Part shown: piece after piece, positions 33,244 through 42,117 of the stretch
Numbering within the stretch: the stretch's first letter is position 1
How the letters are laid out: every line of letters starts with the position of its first letter
NCBI GenBank assembly: GCA_902554315.1
Contig: CACDOF010000003.1
Span: forward strand, 1 to 63,414
Direction: 5' to 3'
Source: an uncultured Pelagibacteraceae bacterium
GTDB taxonomy: Bacteria; Pseudomonadota; Alphaproteobacteria; Pelagibacterales; Pelagibacteraceae
DNA: 63,414 bases
The notes under the pieces: generated by a model
The model's database searches: none
Told to the model about the DNA's origin: nothing
The model's input: the letters and a program-made list of their open reading frames with translations, nothing else
Made by a program: the position numbers and the translations under genes

Positions 33244-34239
33244 CTAATTTTTTTTATTTTCAGCCATTGATAAAGCAATTTTAAACGAGTTTAGCAAAGG
33301 TTCTAAATTTGCTATATTTTTTCCAGCTATATCAAAAGCTGAACCATGAGCTGTAGTTGTAATAGGCACTGTTAAACCACCTTGCACTGTTACTCCTCTA
33401 TCAAATCCAAAAGCTTTAAGACCAGATTGTAAAGCATCATGATACATACCAACCATACAATCATGATTTTTATTTTTATAAGCTACTACAAAAGATGTAT
33501 CGCAAGGCAATGGTCCATCTGTATTTAAGCCAAGTTTTTTTGCCTCTTCTATTGCAGGAATAATTTCATCTTTTTCTTCAGTGCCAAATTCAGCATGCGG
33601 ATTAAGAGCTTGTACAGCAATCCTCGGATTCTTTATTCCATTTAATTCCATTACTTCATTAATCAGTTTAATTGGTTTTAAAATGTTTTCTTTAGTTATT
33701 TGGCTTGCTACCTCTTTAATTGGAATATGAGATGTAACTCTTGCTGTCCAAAAATTATCAATAACATTAAATTCGCAACAAAAACTTTTTACATCTAACT
33801 TATCTGCCATTAATTGCAGCTCATCCGAATACTTGTTGCCTCCAAGTTTTAAACTAGTCTTGTTAAATGGAGCAAAATTAATAGCGTCGATTTTATTTTC
33901 TTTTGCTAGCTTTAATGAAAGGTAAAGAGCTTCCAATATACTTTCACCAGACTCTTTTGTAGGTTCTGCAATTTTGTATTTATAATTTTTACCTTTAGAA
34001 ATATCTAAAAAAAATCTATTTTTACTTTTAAAATCAATTTCCTCAAAACTATTTACAGTTTTCAATTCATGTGAATATCCTGATATTTTATTTCCTTCTT
34101 CAAGAATATTTTTTTCACCAATGATTACTAAATTAGCTTTATTTGTGATTTCCTCATTTAGTAATTTAGATACTAATTCTGGCCCAATACCAGAAGGATC
34201 ACCAAGAAGCAAAGCAATATTAATTTTATTTTGGGACAT
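33244..34239 (-). CDS. PdxA2-like 4-phospho-hydroxyacid dehydrogenase
   Basis: A 331-residue PdxA-family NAD-dependent dehydrogenase/decarboxylase. Metal histidines are in 'VTSHIPIKEV', 'ALNPHAEFG' and 'GMYHDALQSGLKAFGFDRGV'. The normal PdxA 'YHDQGLAPLK' loop is changed to 'YHDALQSGLK', which points to the PdxA2 group acting on D-threonate/D-erythronate 4-phosphates rather than vitamin B6 synthesis. It is divergent from a TTT transporter, a common neighbour of PdxA2. The usual DUF1537 kinase partner is not present in this window. The function call is inferred. Confidence 0.8.
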   Translation of the reverse strand: MSQNKINIALLLGDPSGIGPELVSKLLNEEITNKANLVIIGEKNILEEGNKISGYSHELKTVNSFEEIDFKSKNRFFLDISKGKNYKYKIAEPTKESGESILEALYLSLKLAKENKIDAINFAPFNKTSLKLGGNKYSDELQLMADKLDVKSFCCEFNVIDNFWTARVTSHIPIKEVASQITKENILKPIKLINEVMELNGIKNPRIAVQALNPHAEFGTEEKDEIIPAIEEAKKLGLNTDGPLPCDTSFVVAYKNKNHDCMVGMYHDALQSGLKAFGFDRGVTVQGGLTVPITTTAHGSAFDIAGKNIANLEPLLNSFKIALSMAENKKN

Positions 34240-34307
34240 TTTTTTCTTAAGATTTGTATCAGATTATGTTTAAATAATTAATTATAAATTAACAAAAGAG
34301 GGAAATA

Positions 34308-35279
34308 ATGAAAAAAAGTTTTAAACTTTTCTTAGCTACCGCATTTCTAGTGACTGAATTTTTTGTTATAGCATTACCAATGTTTACTACATCTGCAAGA
34401 GCAGATGGTGCTATACAAGCAATCACTCACGCTGGTTTTGGTGGTGGTACTGACGTAACTACTAGAATGATGCTTTTAAGAGCTCGTAGAGTTCTTAAAC
34501 AAGACATGCAATTAGTTAACAAAAAAGGTGGTGGTGGAGCTGTATCAATGGATTATATGATGAGCTTACCTGCTGACGGTCAACATACCTTAACTTGGAC
34601 TACTGGTCATGCGGTATCAATGGCACTAGGTAAAACTAAAGTTAAAATTAGCGATATGCAGCCACTAGCAAGAGGAACTGATGATCCTCAATTGTTTGTT
34701 GTAAATTGTAAAGCAGATATAAAAGATGCTAAAAAATTTATTAGCACTCAAAAATCAAAATCACTTAAATATGGAACTACTCACGTTGGTGGAATTGATG
34801 ATGTAAGTGCAATTGCATTCACTAAAAAAGGTGGATTAAAAGATCCTACTATTGTTGCATACAAAGGTGTTGCTCCAATTAAAACAAACCTAATCAAAGG
34901 AGATATTGATGTAGGTGTTTTAAATCTAGGGGAAGCATTAACAGAAATAAATGATGGAACACTTTGTGTTTCAGTTGTTTTAGCAAATAATAGAATGGCT
35001 AAAATTGGAGACTCTCCAACAGCAAAAGAATTAGGAATTCCTGTTTCTTTGTCTACCGTTAGAGGTTTTGTAACTAAAAAAGGTGCTCCAGCTGAAAGAG
35101 TTAAACAATTAGAAGCTGGAATGATGAAAGCAATGAGTCACAACTATTACAAAAATTTCTTAACAGAAATTGGTCTTGATGAGACTAGTGTAGTTGGTGC
35201 TGATGAATGGGGTAAGCAAATGGAAGAAATGCTTACAGAAATGACTGCACAACTTAAAGCTTTAGGTTACATTAATTAA
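34308..35279 (+). CDS. TTT-family solute-binding protein (TctC type)
   Basis: Periplasmic binding protein of a tripartite tricarboxylate transporter, 323 residues. The signal peptide begins 'MKKSFKLFLATAFLVTEFFV' and ends at 'ARA/DG'. The Bug/TctC fold is shown by 'HAGFGGGTDVTTRMM', 'QDMQLVNKKGGGGAVSMDYM' and 'VKISDMQPLARGTDDPQLFV'. A GAGGG ribosome binding site is 5 bases before the ATG. Two potential hairpins follow before and within the next gene. The ligand is unknown; neighbours suggest a C4-C6 hydroxy acid or sugar acid. Confidence 0.92.
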   Translation: MKKSFKLFLATAFLVTEFFVIALPMFTTSARADGAIQAITHAGFGGGTDVTTRMMLLRARRVLKQDMQLVNKKGGGGAVSMDYMMSLPADGQHTLTWTTGHAVSMALGKTKVKISDMQPLARGTDDPQLFVVNCKADIKDAKKFISTQKSKSLKYGTTHVGGIDDVSAIAFTKKGGLKDPTIVAYKGVAPIKTNLIKGDIDVGVLNLGEALTEINDGTLCVSVVLANNRMAKIGDSPTAKELGIPVSLSTVRGFVTKKGAPAERVKQLEAGMMKAMSHNYYKNFLTEIGLDETSVVGADEWGKQMEEMLTEMTAQLKALGYIN

Positions 35280-35290
35280 TTCTTAAAGAA

Positions 35291-35316
35291 GTACATTTAA
35301 TTTATGAATAATGTAC
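35291..35316 (+). promoter_or_regulatory. Inverted repeat enclosing the TctB start codon
   Basis: Arms GTACATT (35291-35297) and AATGTAC (35310-35316) flank a 12-base loop that contains the ATG at 35304. As RNA this could form a 7-bp hairpin just before the terminator-like stem at 35323. It may control access to the start codon; this is inference. Confidence 0.45.
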
Positions 35317-35813
35317 GAAAACAAAAAAGGGCAAATAAAAATTTGCCCTTTTTTTTTAAGGATGAATTCAGAGTTTCATTTATAATTATATTTATCTCTT
35401 CAATTTTATTAATAAGTACATTTTCGTTTGATATTGTTCCTCCTATTTTAAATAGAGGTATACAACCTGCAACTTTTCCAAAAGCACTATTAGTTTTAAT
35501 AATAAGCTTAACTTTACTTATTTATTATTTGTCAATTAAAAAACCTTGGGAGGTTCAAAAAAAAATACCAAAGACTTTTTTTTTAACATTATTAAGTTTT
35601 TTAATTTTTGTTATTGTATCAAAAACTTTAGATTTTTTTCTTGCTATATCTTTATTGTCTTTTTTGGTTTCATATCACTGGGGTGAAAGGCGAATATTTT
35701 ATTTAGTATTAGTAAGTATAATCTTTCCTATTATAGTATTTATTTTTTTTGAGACAATTTTAGGCTTAAGATTTCCTCCAGGCATAATCACTAATATTTA
35801 TTATAAATTTTAA
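35304..35813 (+). CDS. TTT transporter small permease (TctB type)
   Basis: A 169-residue protein with four hydrophobic segments, the small membrane subunit of a TTT system; 'NRGIQPATFPKALLVLIISL' is the TctB-like block. The ATG at 35304 is the only upstream ATG in frame, yet it lies in the loop of an inverted repeat and the first 18 codons include a complete terminator-like hairpin. A later TTG at 35343 is an alternative start. The ATG at 35362 is out of frame. The stop is one base before the tctA-like gene. Confidence 0.8.
   Translation: MNNVRKQKRANKNLPFFFKDEFRVSFIIIFISSILLISTFSFDIVPPILNRGIQPATFPKALLVLIISLTLLIYYLSIKKPWEVQKKIPKTFFLTLLSFLIFVIVSKTLDFFLAISLLSFLVSYHWGERRIFYLVLVSIIFPIIVFIFFETILGLRFPPGIITNIYYKF
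35323..35357 (+). terminator. Terminator/attenuator inside the 5' end of tctB
   Basis: A 14-bp perfect stem (35323-35336 with 35341-35354, core GGGCAAAT/ATTTGCCC), an AAAA loop and a run of nine T residues (35349-35357). It has all features of an intrinsic terminator but lies within the TctB reading frame, encoding part of the basic/Phe-rich N-terminus. It probably ends most transcripts after the binding-protein gene and lets a fraction continue into the permeases. Confidence 0.8.
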
Positions 35814-35814
35814 A

Positions 35815-37281
35815 ATGGAAAATTTACTTCTAATGATGGCTCCATTATTTAGCTCTAAACTTTTATTAGTTTTATTTTTTGGAACTTTATTTGGATTGAT
35901 TTTAGGTGTTTTACCAGGTTTAGGACCGACTACAGGTGGCGCTTTAATCTTACCTTTTACAATGACCTTGGATCCACTTTCAGCAGTGGTTCTTTTAACA
36001 TCAATTTATTGTGCCGGTACTTATGGAGGAGCAATTACAGCAATTTTAATTAACACTCCAGGTACACCAGCCGCAGCCGCAACATGTTTGGATGGATATC
36101 CTTTAGCTCAAAAAGGTGAAGCAGGCCGAGCTTTAGGAATGGCAACGGTTTCAAGCGTTGTAGGTGGAATATTTAGTGTAATAGTCTTAGTTTTTTTTGC
36201 TCCATTTCTTGCAAAATTAGCATATGAGTTTGGACAACCAGAATACTTTGCATTAGCTATATTTGGTTTAACAATGTTAGCTTCAATAGGAGATGGTAGC
36301 CCTATTAAAAATTTAATTGCTGGAGCGTTTGGAATTTTAATATCAACTGTCGGCAAAGATTTTATGACTTCTATTGATAGATTTACTTACGGTATTAACG
36401 AATTATCAGTAGGTATAGGATTTATTCCAGTAGTTGTGGGTTTATTTGCAATTAGTGAAATGTTGACCCAGTCTACTTTACTAAACCAAGTATTTAAAAG
36501 AGTAGCCTTGAAAGCTGTAAGATTACCAACACTAGAAGATTATAAACTAACATGGAAAACAATTTTAAGATCTTCAGGGATTGGATCTTTCATAGGGGTA
36601 CTTCCAGCAGAGGGAGGAACTGTAGCTTCTTTAATAGGATATTCAGAAGCAAAAAGGTGGTCAAAAAAACCAGAGGAATTTGGCAAAGGCTCAATAGAAG
36701 GTATAGCAGGAGCTGAAGCAGCAAATAATTCTGCAACAGGAGGTGCTATGGTGCCAACCTTGGCTCTTGGAATTCCCGGAAGTGCTACTACTGCAGTTAT
36801 ATTGACTGGATTAATAATTCATGGAGTAAGACCAGGACCGGATCTTTTCAGAGAACAACCAGAATTTCTTTATGGAATATTTGGATCAATGTTAATTGCA
36901 AATATAATGTTTTTTGTTTTAGGATTTTTCGGTGCAAAAATTTTTGCTAGGATAACTTTGGTACCAAATAAATTGTTGTGGCCAATGATTTTTGCAGTAT
37001 CAGTTTGCGGAACCTATTCTTTAAGTCAATCATTATTGGATGTATGGATAATGCTTTTATTTGGAGTGATAGGGTTCTTTATGAGAAGATTTGGTTTTTC
37101 TGTTGTTCCAGTCATAATAGGTTTGATATTAGGAGAATTAGTTGAAGGAACTTTAAGGCAATCTTTAGTTATTTTTGATGGTAATTGGCTCATGTTTTTA
37201 AAAAGACCTATAGCTTTATCATTCTTTATTTTATCTTTAATTGCGTTAGCTTTTCCTTTATTAAGAAAAAAAAATAAATGA
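35815..37281 (+). CDS. TTT transporter large permease (TctA type)
   Basis: A 488-residue membrane protein with about 12 hydrophobic segments. Signature blocks are 'GVLPGLGPTTGGALILPFT', 'YCAGTYGGAITAILINTPGT', 'AEGGTVASLIGYSEAKRW' and 'TLALGIPGSATTAVILTGL'. It forms the sodium- or proton-coupled channel with TctB. It starts one base after tctB and its end overlaps the next SDR gene by 4 bases, so the SDR is part of the same transcript. Confidence 0.95.
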   Translation: MENLLLMMAPLFSSKLLLVLFFGTLFGLILGVLPGLGPTTGGALILPFTMTLDPLSAVVLLTSIYCAGTYGGAITAILINTPGTPAAAATCLDGYPLAQKGEAGRALGMATVSSVVGGIFSVIVLVFFAPFLAKLAYEFGQPEYFALAIFGLTMLASIGDGSPIKNLIAGAFGILISTVGKDFMTSIDRFTYGINELSVGIGFIPVVVGLFAISEMLTQSTLLNQVFKRVALKAVRLPTLEDYKLTWKTILRSSGIGSFIGVLPAEGGTVASLIGYSEAKRWSKKPEEFGKGSIEGIAGAEAANNSATGGAMVPTLALGIPGSATTAVILTGLIIHGVRPGPDLFREQPEFLYGIFGSMLIANIMFFVLGFFGAKIFARITLVPNKLLWPMIFAVSVCGTYSLSQSLLDVWIMLLFGVIGFFMRRFGFSVVPVIIGLILGELVEGTLRQSLVIFDGNWLMFLKRPIALSFFILSLIALAFPLLRKKNK

Positions 37282-38027
37282 TTAAATTTGATTTAAATAA
37301 TAGAGTTGCAATAGTTACTGGTGGAGCACAAGGTTTTGGATTAGCGATAACTGAGAGGTTTATTCAATCTGGGGCAAAGGTTATTATTTGGGATATAGAT
37401 GAAGCTGAATCAAAAAAAGCAGTTGCAAAAGTTAATTCTGAAAATTTAAGCTACCAAATAGTTGATGTTAGTAATTTTGAAGACATAAATAAAAATTTAA
37501 ATGAGATTGAAAAAATTCATAAAAAAATTGATATTTTTATTAATAATGCAGGTGTTGCCGGGATGAATACAACTGTTTCGGAATATCCAATACAAGAATG
37601 GAATAAAGTTATAAATTTAAATCTTAATGCAGTATTTTATTGCTGCAAGGCAGTAGTGCCTTTCATGGTTAAAAACGATTATGGAAGAATAGTAAATATC
37701 GCATCAATTGCTGGAAAAGAAGGGAATCCTAATGCTAGTGCTTATAGCACATCAAAAGCTGGAGTTATAGGATTGACAAAATCTTTAGGCAAGGAACTTG
37801 CTTTAAAAAATATTGCTGTAAACTGTGTTACTCCAGCGGCCGCAAAGACAAGAATATTTGATCAAATGACCGAGGAACATATAAATTATATGCTTTCTAA
37901 AATCCCAAGAAATAAATTTGCAAAAGTAGACGAACTTGCTTCATTAGTAACATGGCTTTCAAGTGAGGAAAATTCATTTTCAACTGCAGCTGTTTTTGAT
38001 TTAAGTGGTGGTAGAGCAACATACTAA
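37278..38027 (+). CDS. Short-chain dehydrogenase (sugar or sugar-acid type)
   Basis: A 249-residue classical SDR: NAD(P) motif 'TGGAQGFGLAI' near 14-24, 'NNAGVAG', active-site Ser in 'NIASIAGKEG' and 'YSTSK' (Tyr-x3-Lys). The C-terminal 'TRIFDQMTEEHINYMLSKIP' and final 'DLSGGRATY' belong to a subgroup common in sugar-acid clusters. It is coupled to the TTT transporter by a 4-base overlap, so it probably oxidises or reduces the imported substrate. FabG activity cannot be excluded but the context argues against it. Confidence 0.8.
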   Translation: MIKFDLNNRVAIVTGGAQGFGLAITERFIQSGAKVIIWDIDEAESKKAVAKVNSENLSYQIVDVSNFEDINKNLNEIEKIHKKIDIFINNAGVAGMNTTVSEYPIQEWNKVINLNLNAVFYCCKAVVPFMVKNDYGRIVNIASIAGKEGNPNASAYSTSKAGVIGLTKSLGKELALKNIAVNCVTPAAAKTRIFDQMTEEHINYMLSKIPRNKFAKVDELASLVTWLSSEENSFSTAAVFDLSGGRATY

Positions 38028-38028
38028 A

Positions 38029-38928
38029 ATGCATATTGGAATTGATCTTGGTGGAACAAAAACTGAGTCAATCATTATAGATGAAAATGGAAAAGAAATT
38101 GAAAGACTTAGAAAAGATACACCAAAAAATTATAATGGTACATTAAATACTGTTTGTGAATTAGTAAATTATTTAGAGAGTAAGTATAAAAAAAATTGTA
38201 CTGTTGGCATAGGTTCCCCTGGAGCATTATCTAAAGAAACAAATTGTATTAAAGGTGGAAACTCAACTTGGCTTAATGATAGACCTCTTAAAAAAGATGT
38301 TGAGCTAAGATTAAATAGAAAAATTCTTTTAGAAAATGACGCAAACTGTTTTGCTTTGTCAGAATCATTTGATGGTGCAGGCAATAATCACGAGATAGTT
38401 TTTGGTGTAATAATTGGAACAGGTGTTGGTGGAGGTTTGGTTATAAATAATAAAATTGTAAGTGGCTTTAATAATATAACTGGAGAATGGGGTCACAATC
38501 AAATGTCGGTAGGATCTAATGATAAATGGAATAGACATGATTGCTATTGTGGAAAAAAAGGATGTATTGAAACATTTTTATCAGGCCCAGGTTTCTCCAA
38601 ACATTATTTTGATAAGCATAATGTTAAATTAGATGCAAAAATAATTCAGGAAAATGCAAATAATGGAGATGAAAAAGCTTTAGAATTTATTTTTGAATAT
38701 TTAGATTATTTAGCCAGAGGTCTTTCGCAAGTTATAAATATTATTGATCCTGGAGCAATTGTTTTAGGTGGAGGCGTTTCAAACATGAAACAAATATATG
38801 GAAATATAAATTCAAAATTAAAAAAATATGTTTTTAGCGATACAGTAAATACGGAAGTTTTAAAAAACATTCATGGTGACTCTAGCGGGGTAAGAGGAGC
38901 TGCCAGTCTAGGAAGAAAATCAACCTAA
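38029..38928 (+). CDS. ROK-family sugar kinase
   Basis: A 299-residue ROK kinase. The ATP motif 'IDLGGTKTE' is at 5-13, the catalytic base is Asp104 in 'LLENDANCFAL', the sugar-binding 'GEWGH' is at 152-156, and the zinc motif Cys172, Cys174, Cys179 lies in 'CYCGKKGCIETF'. These residues fit fructokinase or glucokinase-like ROK enzymes; repressor-type ROK proteins carry an N-terminal helix-turn-helix that is absent here. The ATG at 38029 is preferred because it follows the SDR stop by one base; an in-frame GTG upstream would overlap the SDR. Confidence 0.85.
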   Translation: MHIGIDLGGTKTESIIIDENGKEIERLRKDTPKNYNGTLNTVCELVNYLESKYKKNCTVGIGSPGALSKETNCIKGGNSTWLNDRPLKKDVELRLNRKILLENDANCFALSESFDGAGNNHEIVFGVIIGTGVGGGLVINNKIVSGFNNITGEWGHNQMSVGSNDKWNRHDCYCGKKGCIETFLSGPGFSKHYFDKHNVKLDAKIIQENANNGDEKALEFIFEYLDYLARGLSQVINIIDPGAIVLGGGVSNMKQIYGNINSKLKKYVFSDTVNTEVLKNIHGDSSGVRGAASLGRKST

Positions 38929-38945
38929 GATTGTAAATTTTTTTA

Positions 38946-38975
38946 TTGTGGTTTCTATTAAAATCAATCTATAAT
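38946..38975 (+). promoter_or_regulatory. Sigma-70-type promoter for the CUT1 binding protein
   Basis: TTGTGG (38946-38951) and a perfect TATAAT (38970-38975) are separated by 18 bases. The predicted start is near 38982, giving a leader of about 36 bases that includes the AAGGG ribosome binding site before the ATG at 39018. Confidence 0.55.
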
Positions 38976-39017
38976 TGTTTTTTTAAAGTTAACTTAAAAA
39001 TAAGAAAAGGGAAATAT

Positions 39018-40274
39018 ATGAAAAAAATACTAATAGCTTTAATAGCATTTGCATTTACTTCTACTTCATCTATTGCAGCACCTAAAATTGAGGTTTTGCA
39101 CTGGTGGACTTCAGGTGGTGAAGCCGCTGCTCTTAAAGTATTAAAAGATGATTTCGCTGCAAATGGTGGTGAATGGATGGATATGCCTGTAACTGGTGGT
39201 GGTGGAGATGCTGCTAACGTTGCATTAAAAGCTAGAATAGTTGCTGGAGATCCTCCATCTGCTTCTCAAATTAAAGGACCTACAATTCAAGAGTATGACC
39301 AAGAAGGTGTAGTGGCACCATATAATATTGATGCAATTGCTCAGTCAGAAGGTTGGGATAGTTTGCTAGATCCAATGATTGCTGCAGTTCACAAGTGTCA
39401 AAATAATAGTGGTCCATACTGTGCTGCTCCAGTTAACATTCATAGAATTGACTGGATGTGGGCAAACAAAGCTGTATTTGATGCAAACGGTATTTCTGTT
39501 CCAACAACTTGGGATGAATTAAATGCTGCTGCTGAAAAATTAAAAGCTGCTGGAGTAATTCCATTTGCACACGGTGGCCAAGCTTGGCAAGATGCTACTG
39601 TATTTGAAGCAGTTGCAATGGGTATTGGTGGAAATAACTATTACAAAAACTGTTATGTAGACCTTAAAGAAAACTGTTTAAGAAGTGAGACAACAGTAAA
39701 AGTTTTTGATCAAATGAGAAAACTACAAAGCTATACTGACGAAGGTAGCCCAGGAAGAGACTGGAACGTTGCTACTGGAATGGTTATCGAAGGAAAAGCT
39801 GGTTTCCAAATAATGGGTGACTGGGCAAAAGGTGAATTTACAGCTGCTGGTAAAAAACCAGGTGTAGATTACTACTGTGCTGCAACTCCTTCTAACAATG
39901 GATACTTGTATAATGTAGATAGTTTTATATTCTACAAAACTAGCGATCCGGACAAACAAGAAGGTCAAAAGTTATTAGCTAAATTGATGATGGGTAAAAA
40001 CTTCCAAAAAGTTTTCAATCTTTATAAAGGATCGATCCCAGCACGTTTAGATGTACCAATGGATGAATTTGATAAATGTGCAAAAACATCTAATGCTGAC
40101 ATTAAAACTGCAGGTGAAAAAGGAGGTTTAGTTCCAAGTTTTGCTCACGGAATGGCTCAAGGTAATACTATGAAAGCTGCTTTACAAGACGTGATCACAG
40201 AACACTTTAATTCTAATATGTCTTCTGTTGATGCAGCAAATGCATTAGCTGATTCAGTTTTAGATAATATGTAA
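39018..40274 (+). CDS. Carbohydrate ABC transporter binding protein (CUT1)
   Basis: Periplasmic sugar-binding protein of the maltose/glucose (CUT1) class, 418 residues. Signal peptide 'MKKILIALIAFAFTSTSSIA' is followed by the mature start 'APKIEVLHWWTSGGEAAAL'. 'WMWANKAVFDANGISVPTTW' and 'FQIMGDWAKGEFTA' are typical of glucose/galactose/xylose-type binders. Four cysteines near residues 132-220 may form disulfides. The ATG at 39018 is chosen because of the AAGGG site 6 bases upstream and the signal peptide; in-frame codons upstream would add a non-signal extension. A terminator hairpin follows. Confidence 0.93.
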   Translation: MKKILIALIAFAFTSTSSIAAPKIEVLHWWTSGGEAAALKVLKDDFAANGGEWMDMPVTGGGGDAANVALKARIVAGDPPSASQIKGPTIQEYDQEGVVAPYNIDAIAQSEGWDSLLDPMIAAVHKCQNNSGPYCAAPVNIHRIDWMWANKAVFDANGISVPTTWDELNAAAEKLKAAGVIPFAHGGQAWQDATVFEAVAMGIGGNNYYKNCYVDLKENCLRSETTVKVFDQMRKLQSYTDEGSPGRDWNVATGMVIEGKAGFQIMGDWAKGEFTAAGKKPGVDYYCAATPSNNGYLYNVDSFIFYKTSDPDKQEGQKLLAKLMMGKNFQKVFNLYKGSIPARLDVPMDEFDKCAKTSNADIKTAGEKGGLVPSFAHGMAQGNTMKAALQDVITEHFNSNMSSVDAANALADSVLDNM

Positions 40275-40287
40275 AAATATAAAAATT

Positions 40288-40320
40288 AAGGCCACCTATT
40301 TTTTAGGTGGCCTTTTTTTT
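40288..40320 (+). terminator. Terminator/attenuator between CUT1 binding protein and permeases
   Basis: A perfect 11-bp stem (40288-40298 with 40304-40314, core GGCCACC/GGTGGCC), a TTTTT loop and eight T residues (40313-40320). It lies 13 bases after the binding-protein stop and 24 bases before the first permease, so it should limit read-through into the membrane genes. Confidence 0.9.
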
Positions 40321-40344
40321 AGTCAAATTTAAAAAATATTTATA

Positions 40345-41220
40345 ATGCTCAAGTGGCTTGAAAAAAATTTACCTAAAATAGTAATGGCTCCCGCTGTTGG
40401 TTTAATAGGTTGGTTTGTTTATGGTTTTGTACTTTGGACTTTATATATATCTTTTACAAATTCTAAAATCTTACCAAAATATGAATTATGGGGTGTTGGT
40501 CAGTACTTTAAACTTTGGGGCTCTAGGAAATGGCTGATTGCAGTAGACAATTTACTAATTTTTACAGCGTTATTCTTAATTTTTTGTGTTGTGATTGGAA
40601 TTATTCTTGCAATATTTTTAGATCAAAAAATTAGAGCAGAAGGTGTTTTAAGAACGATTTATTTATACCCTATGGCTTTATCCTTCATTGTTACTGGAAC
40701 TGCTTGGAAATGGATTTTAAACCCTACGCTCGGTATCCAAAAAATGTTTATTGATTGGGGTTTTGAAAATTTTACTTTTGATTGGTTAGTTAATAGAGAA
40801 ATGGCTATTTATACTATTGTTATTGCGGGTGTTTGGCAATCTGCTGGATTTGTTATGGCCTTATTTTTGGCTGGATTAAGATCAGTTGAAGATGAAATTG
40901 TTAAGGCAGCAAAAATAGATGGTGCAAATCTATTTACTGTCTATTGGAAAATTTTACTTCCAATGATGAGACCGGTATTTTTTACAAGCTTTGTAATTTT
41001 AGTTCATATATCCATTAAAAGTTATGACCTTATAGTGGCGCTGACACAAGGTGGGCCAGGTATATCTACAACTATGCCTGCTCTATATATGACACAAACT
41101 GCATTTCATAAAAGCCAAGTAGGTTTATCCGCAGCAAGTGCAATGATGATGTTTATGGCGGTTGCAGCAGTAATTATTCCATATTTATATTCAGAATTAA
41201 GGAGAGAAAATGCAAGGTAG
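40345..41220 (+). CDS. Carbohydrate ABC permease, MalF-like
   Basis: A 291-residue inner-membrane subunit with six hydrophobic segments. The EAA loop is 'EDEIVKAAKIDGANLFTVYW', which docks the ATPase, and 'VALTQGGPGISTTMPALYM' is the usual CUT1 sequence. It follows the binding-protein gene and the 40288-40320 hairpin. Its stop overlaps the second permease start by 11 bases. Confidence 0.93.
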   Translation: MLKWLEKNLPKIVMAPAVGLIGWFVYGFVLWTLYISFTNSKILPKYELWGVGQYFKLWGSRKWLIAVDNLLIFTALFLIFCVVIGIILAIFLDQKIRAEGVLRTIYLYPMALSFIVTGTAWKWILNPTLGIQKMFIDWGFENFTFDWLVNREMAIYTIVIAGVWQSAGFVMALFLAGLRSVEDEIVKAAKIDGANLFTVYWKILLPMMRPVFFTSFVILVHISIKSYDLIVALTQGGPGISTTMPALYMTQTAFHKSQVGLSAASAMMMFMAVAAVIIPYLYSELRRENAR

Positions 41221-42115
41221 TTTGCAATCATCTTCTTATAAACAACTTGAACAAAAGTCTAAATATACAAATATTTTTTTGAGATGGTTTTTATACTTTG
41301 TGTTAATTCTTTTTGCATCTTATTTTATTTTTCCACTGTATGTGATGATTGTAACTTCTTTAAAAACAATGGAAGAAATTCGTCAAGGAACACTTTTGAC
41401 TTGGCCAAGTGGATTAAATTTTGACTCTTGGGCTGTTGCATGGGGTGGCAGAGGATATGGAGCAGGTGATACTTATTTAAAACCATATTTTTGGAATTCA
41501 ATTAAGATGGTTGTGCCAGCTGTATTTTTTTCTACTTTTATTGGAGCAATGGCTGGATATGTTTTAACAAAATGGAGGTTTAAGGGAGACAAATGGGTTT
41601 TTCTTTTCTTATTGTTTGGTTGTTTTATTCCATATCAAGCAATATTATTACCCATGGCTAGAACTCTTGGAGTTTTAGGAATATCAAATTCAGTAATTGG
41701 ACTAGTATTGGTCCATACAGTTTATGGAATTCCATTTACAACTTTATTTTTTAGAAATTTTTATGTTTCAATTCCTTCTGAATTAGTCAAAGCCGCTAGA
41801 ATTGATGGAGCAGGTTTTTTTAAAATATTTTTTAAAATTTTACTACCAATATCAACACCAATTATTGTTGTAACAGTAATTTGGCAATTCACACAAATTT
41901 GGAATGATTTCTTGTTTGGATCAACTTTCTCATTTGGAGAAGCGGCTCCAATTCAAGTAGCTTTGAATAATATGGTTTTATCAAGCACAAGTGTTAAAGA
42001 ATACAATGTGGATATGGCTTCTGCTATAATTGCAGGTATACCTACACTTATTGTTTATGTTTTAGCGGGTAAATATTTTATTAGAGGATTAACTTCAGGA
42101 GCAGTTAAAGGGTAA
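41210..42115 (+). CDS. Carbohydrate ABC permease, MalG-like
   Basis: A 301-residue second permease subunit with six hydrophobic segments and the EAA loop 'SELVKAARIDGAGFFKIFFK'. 'FPLYVMIVTSLKTMEEI' and 'FTQIWNDFLFGSTFS' are CUT1 MalG-type features. The ATG at 41210 lies within the end of the first permease gene and is preceded by an AGGAGAG ribosome binding site. The ATPase gene begins two bases after its stop. Confidence 0.93.
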   Translation: MQGSLQSSSYKQLEQKSKYTNIFLRWFLYFVLILFASYFIFPLYVMIVTSLKTMEEIRQGTLLTWPSGLNFDSWAVAWGGRGYGAGDTYLKPYFWNSIKMVVPAVFFSTFIGAMAGYVLTKWRFKGDKWVFLFLLFGCFIPYQAILLPMARTLGVLGISNSVIGLVLVHTVYGIPFTTLFFRNFYVSIPSELVKAARIDGAGFFKIFFKILLPISTPIIVVTVIWQFTQIWNDFLFGSTFSFGEAAPIQVALNNMVLSSTSVKEYNVDMASAIIAGIPTLIVYVLAGKYFIRGLTSGAVKG

Positions 42116-42117
42116 AA

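Noticed and set aside
40341-40346. TATAAT overlapping the MalF-like start codon as a promoter
   Set aside because: It overlaps the ATG, so it cannot drive a transcript containing the normal start; the gene is more likely expressed by read-through of the preceding hairpin.
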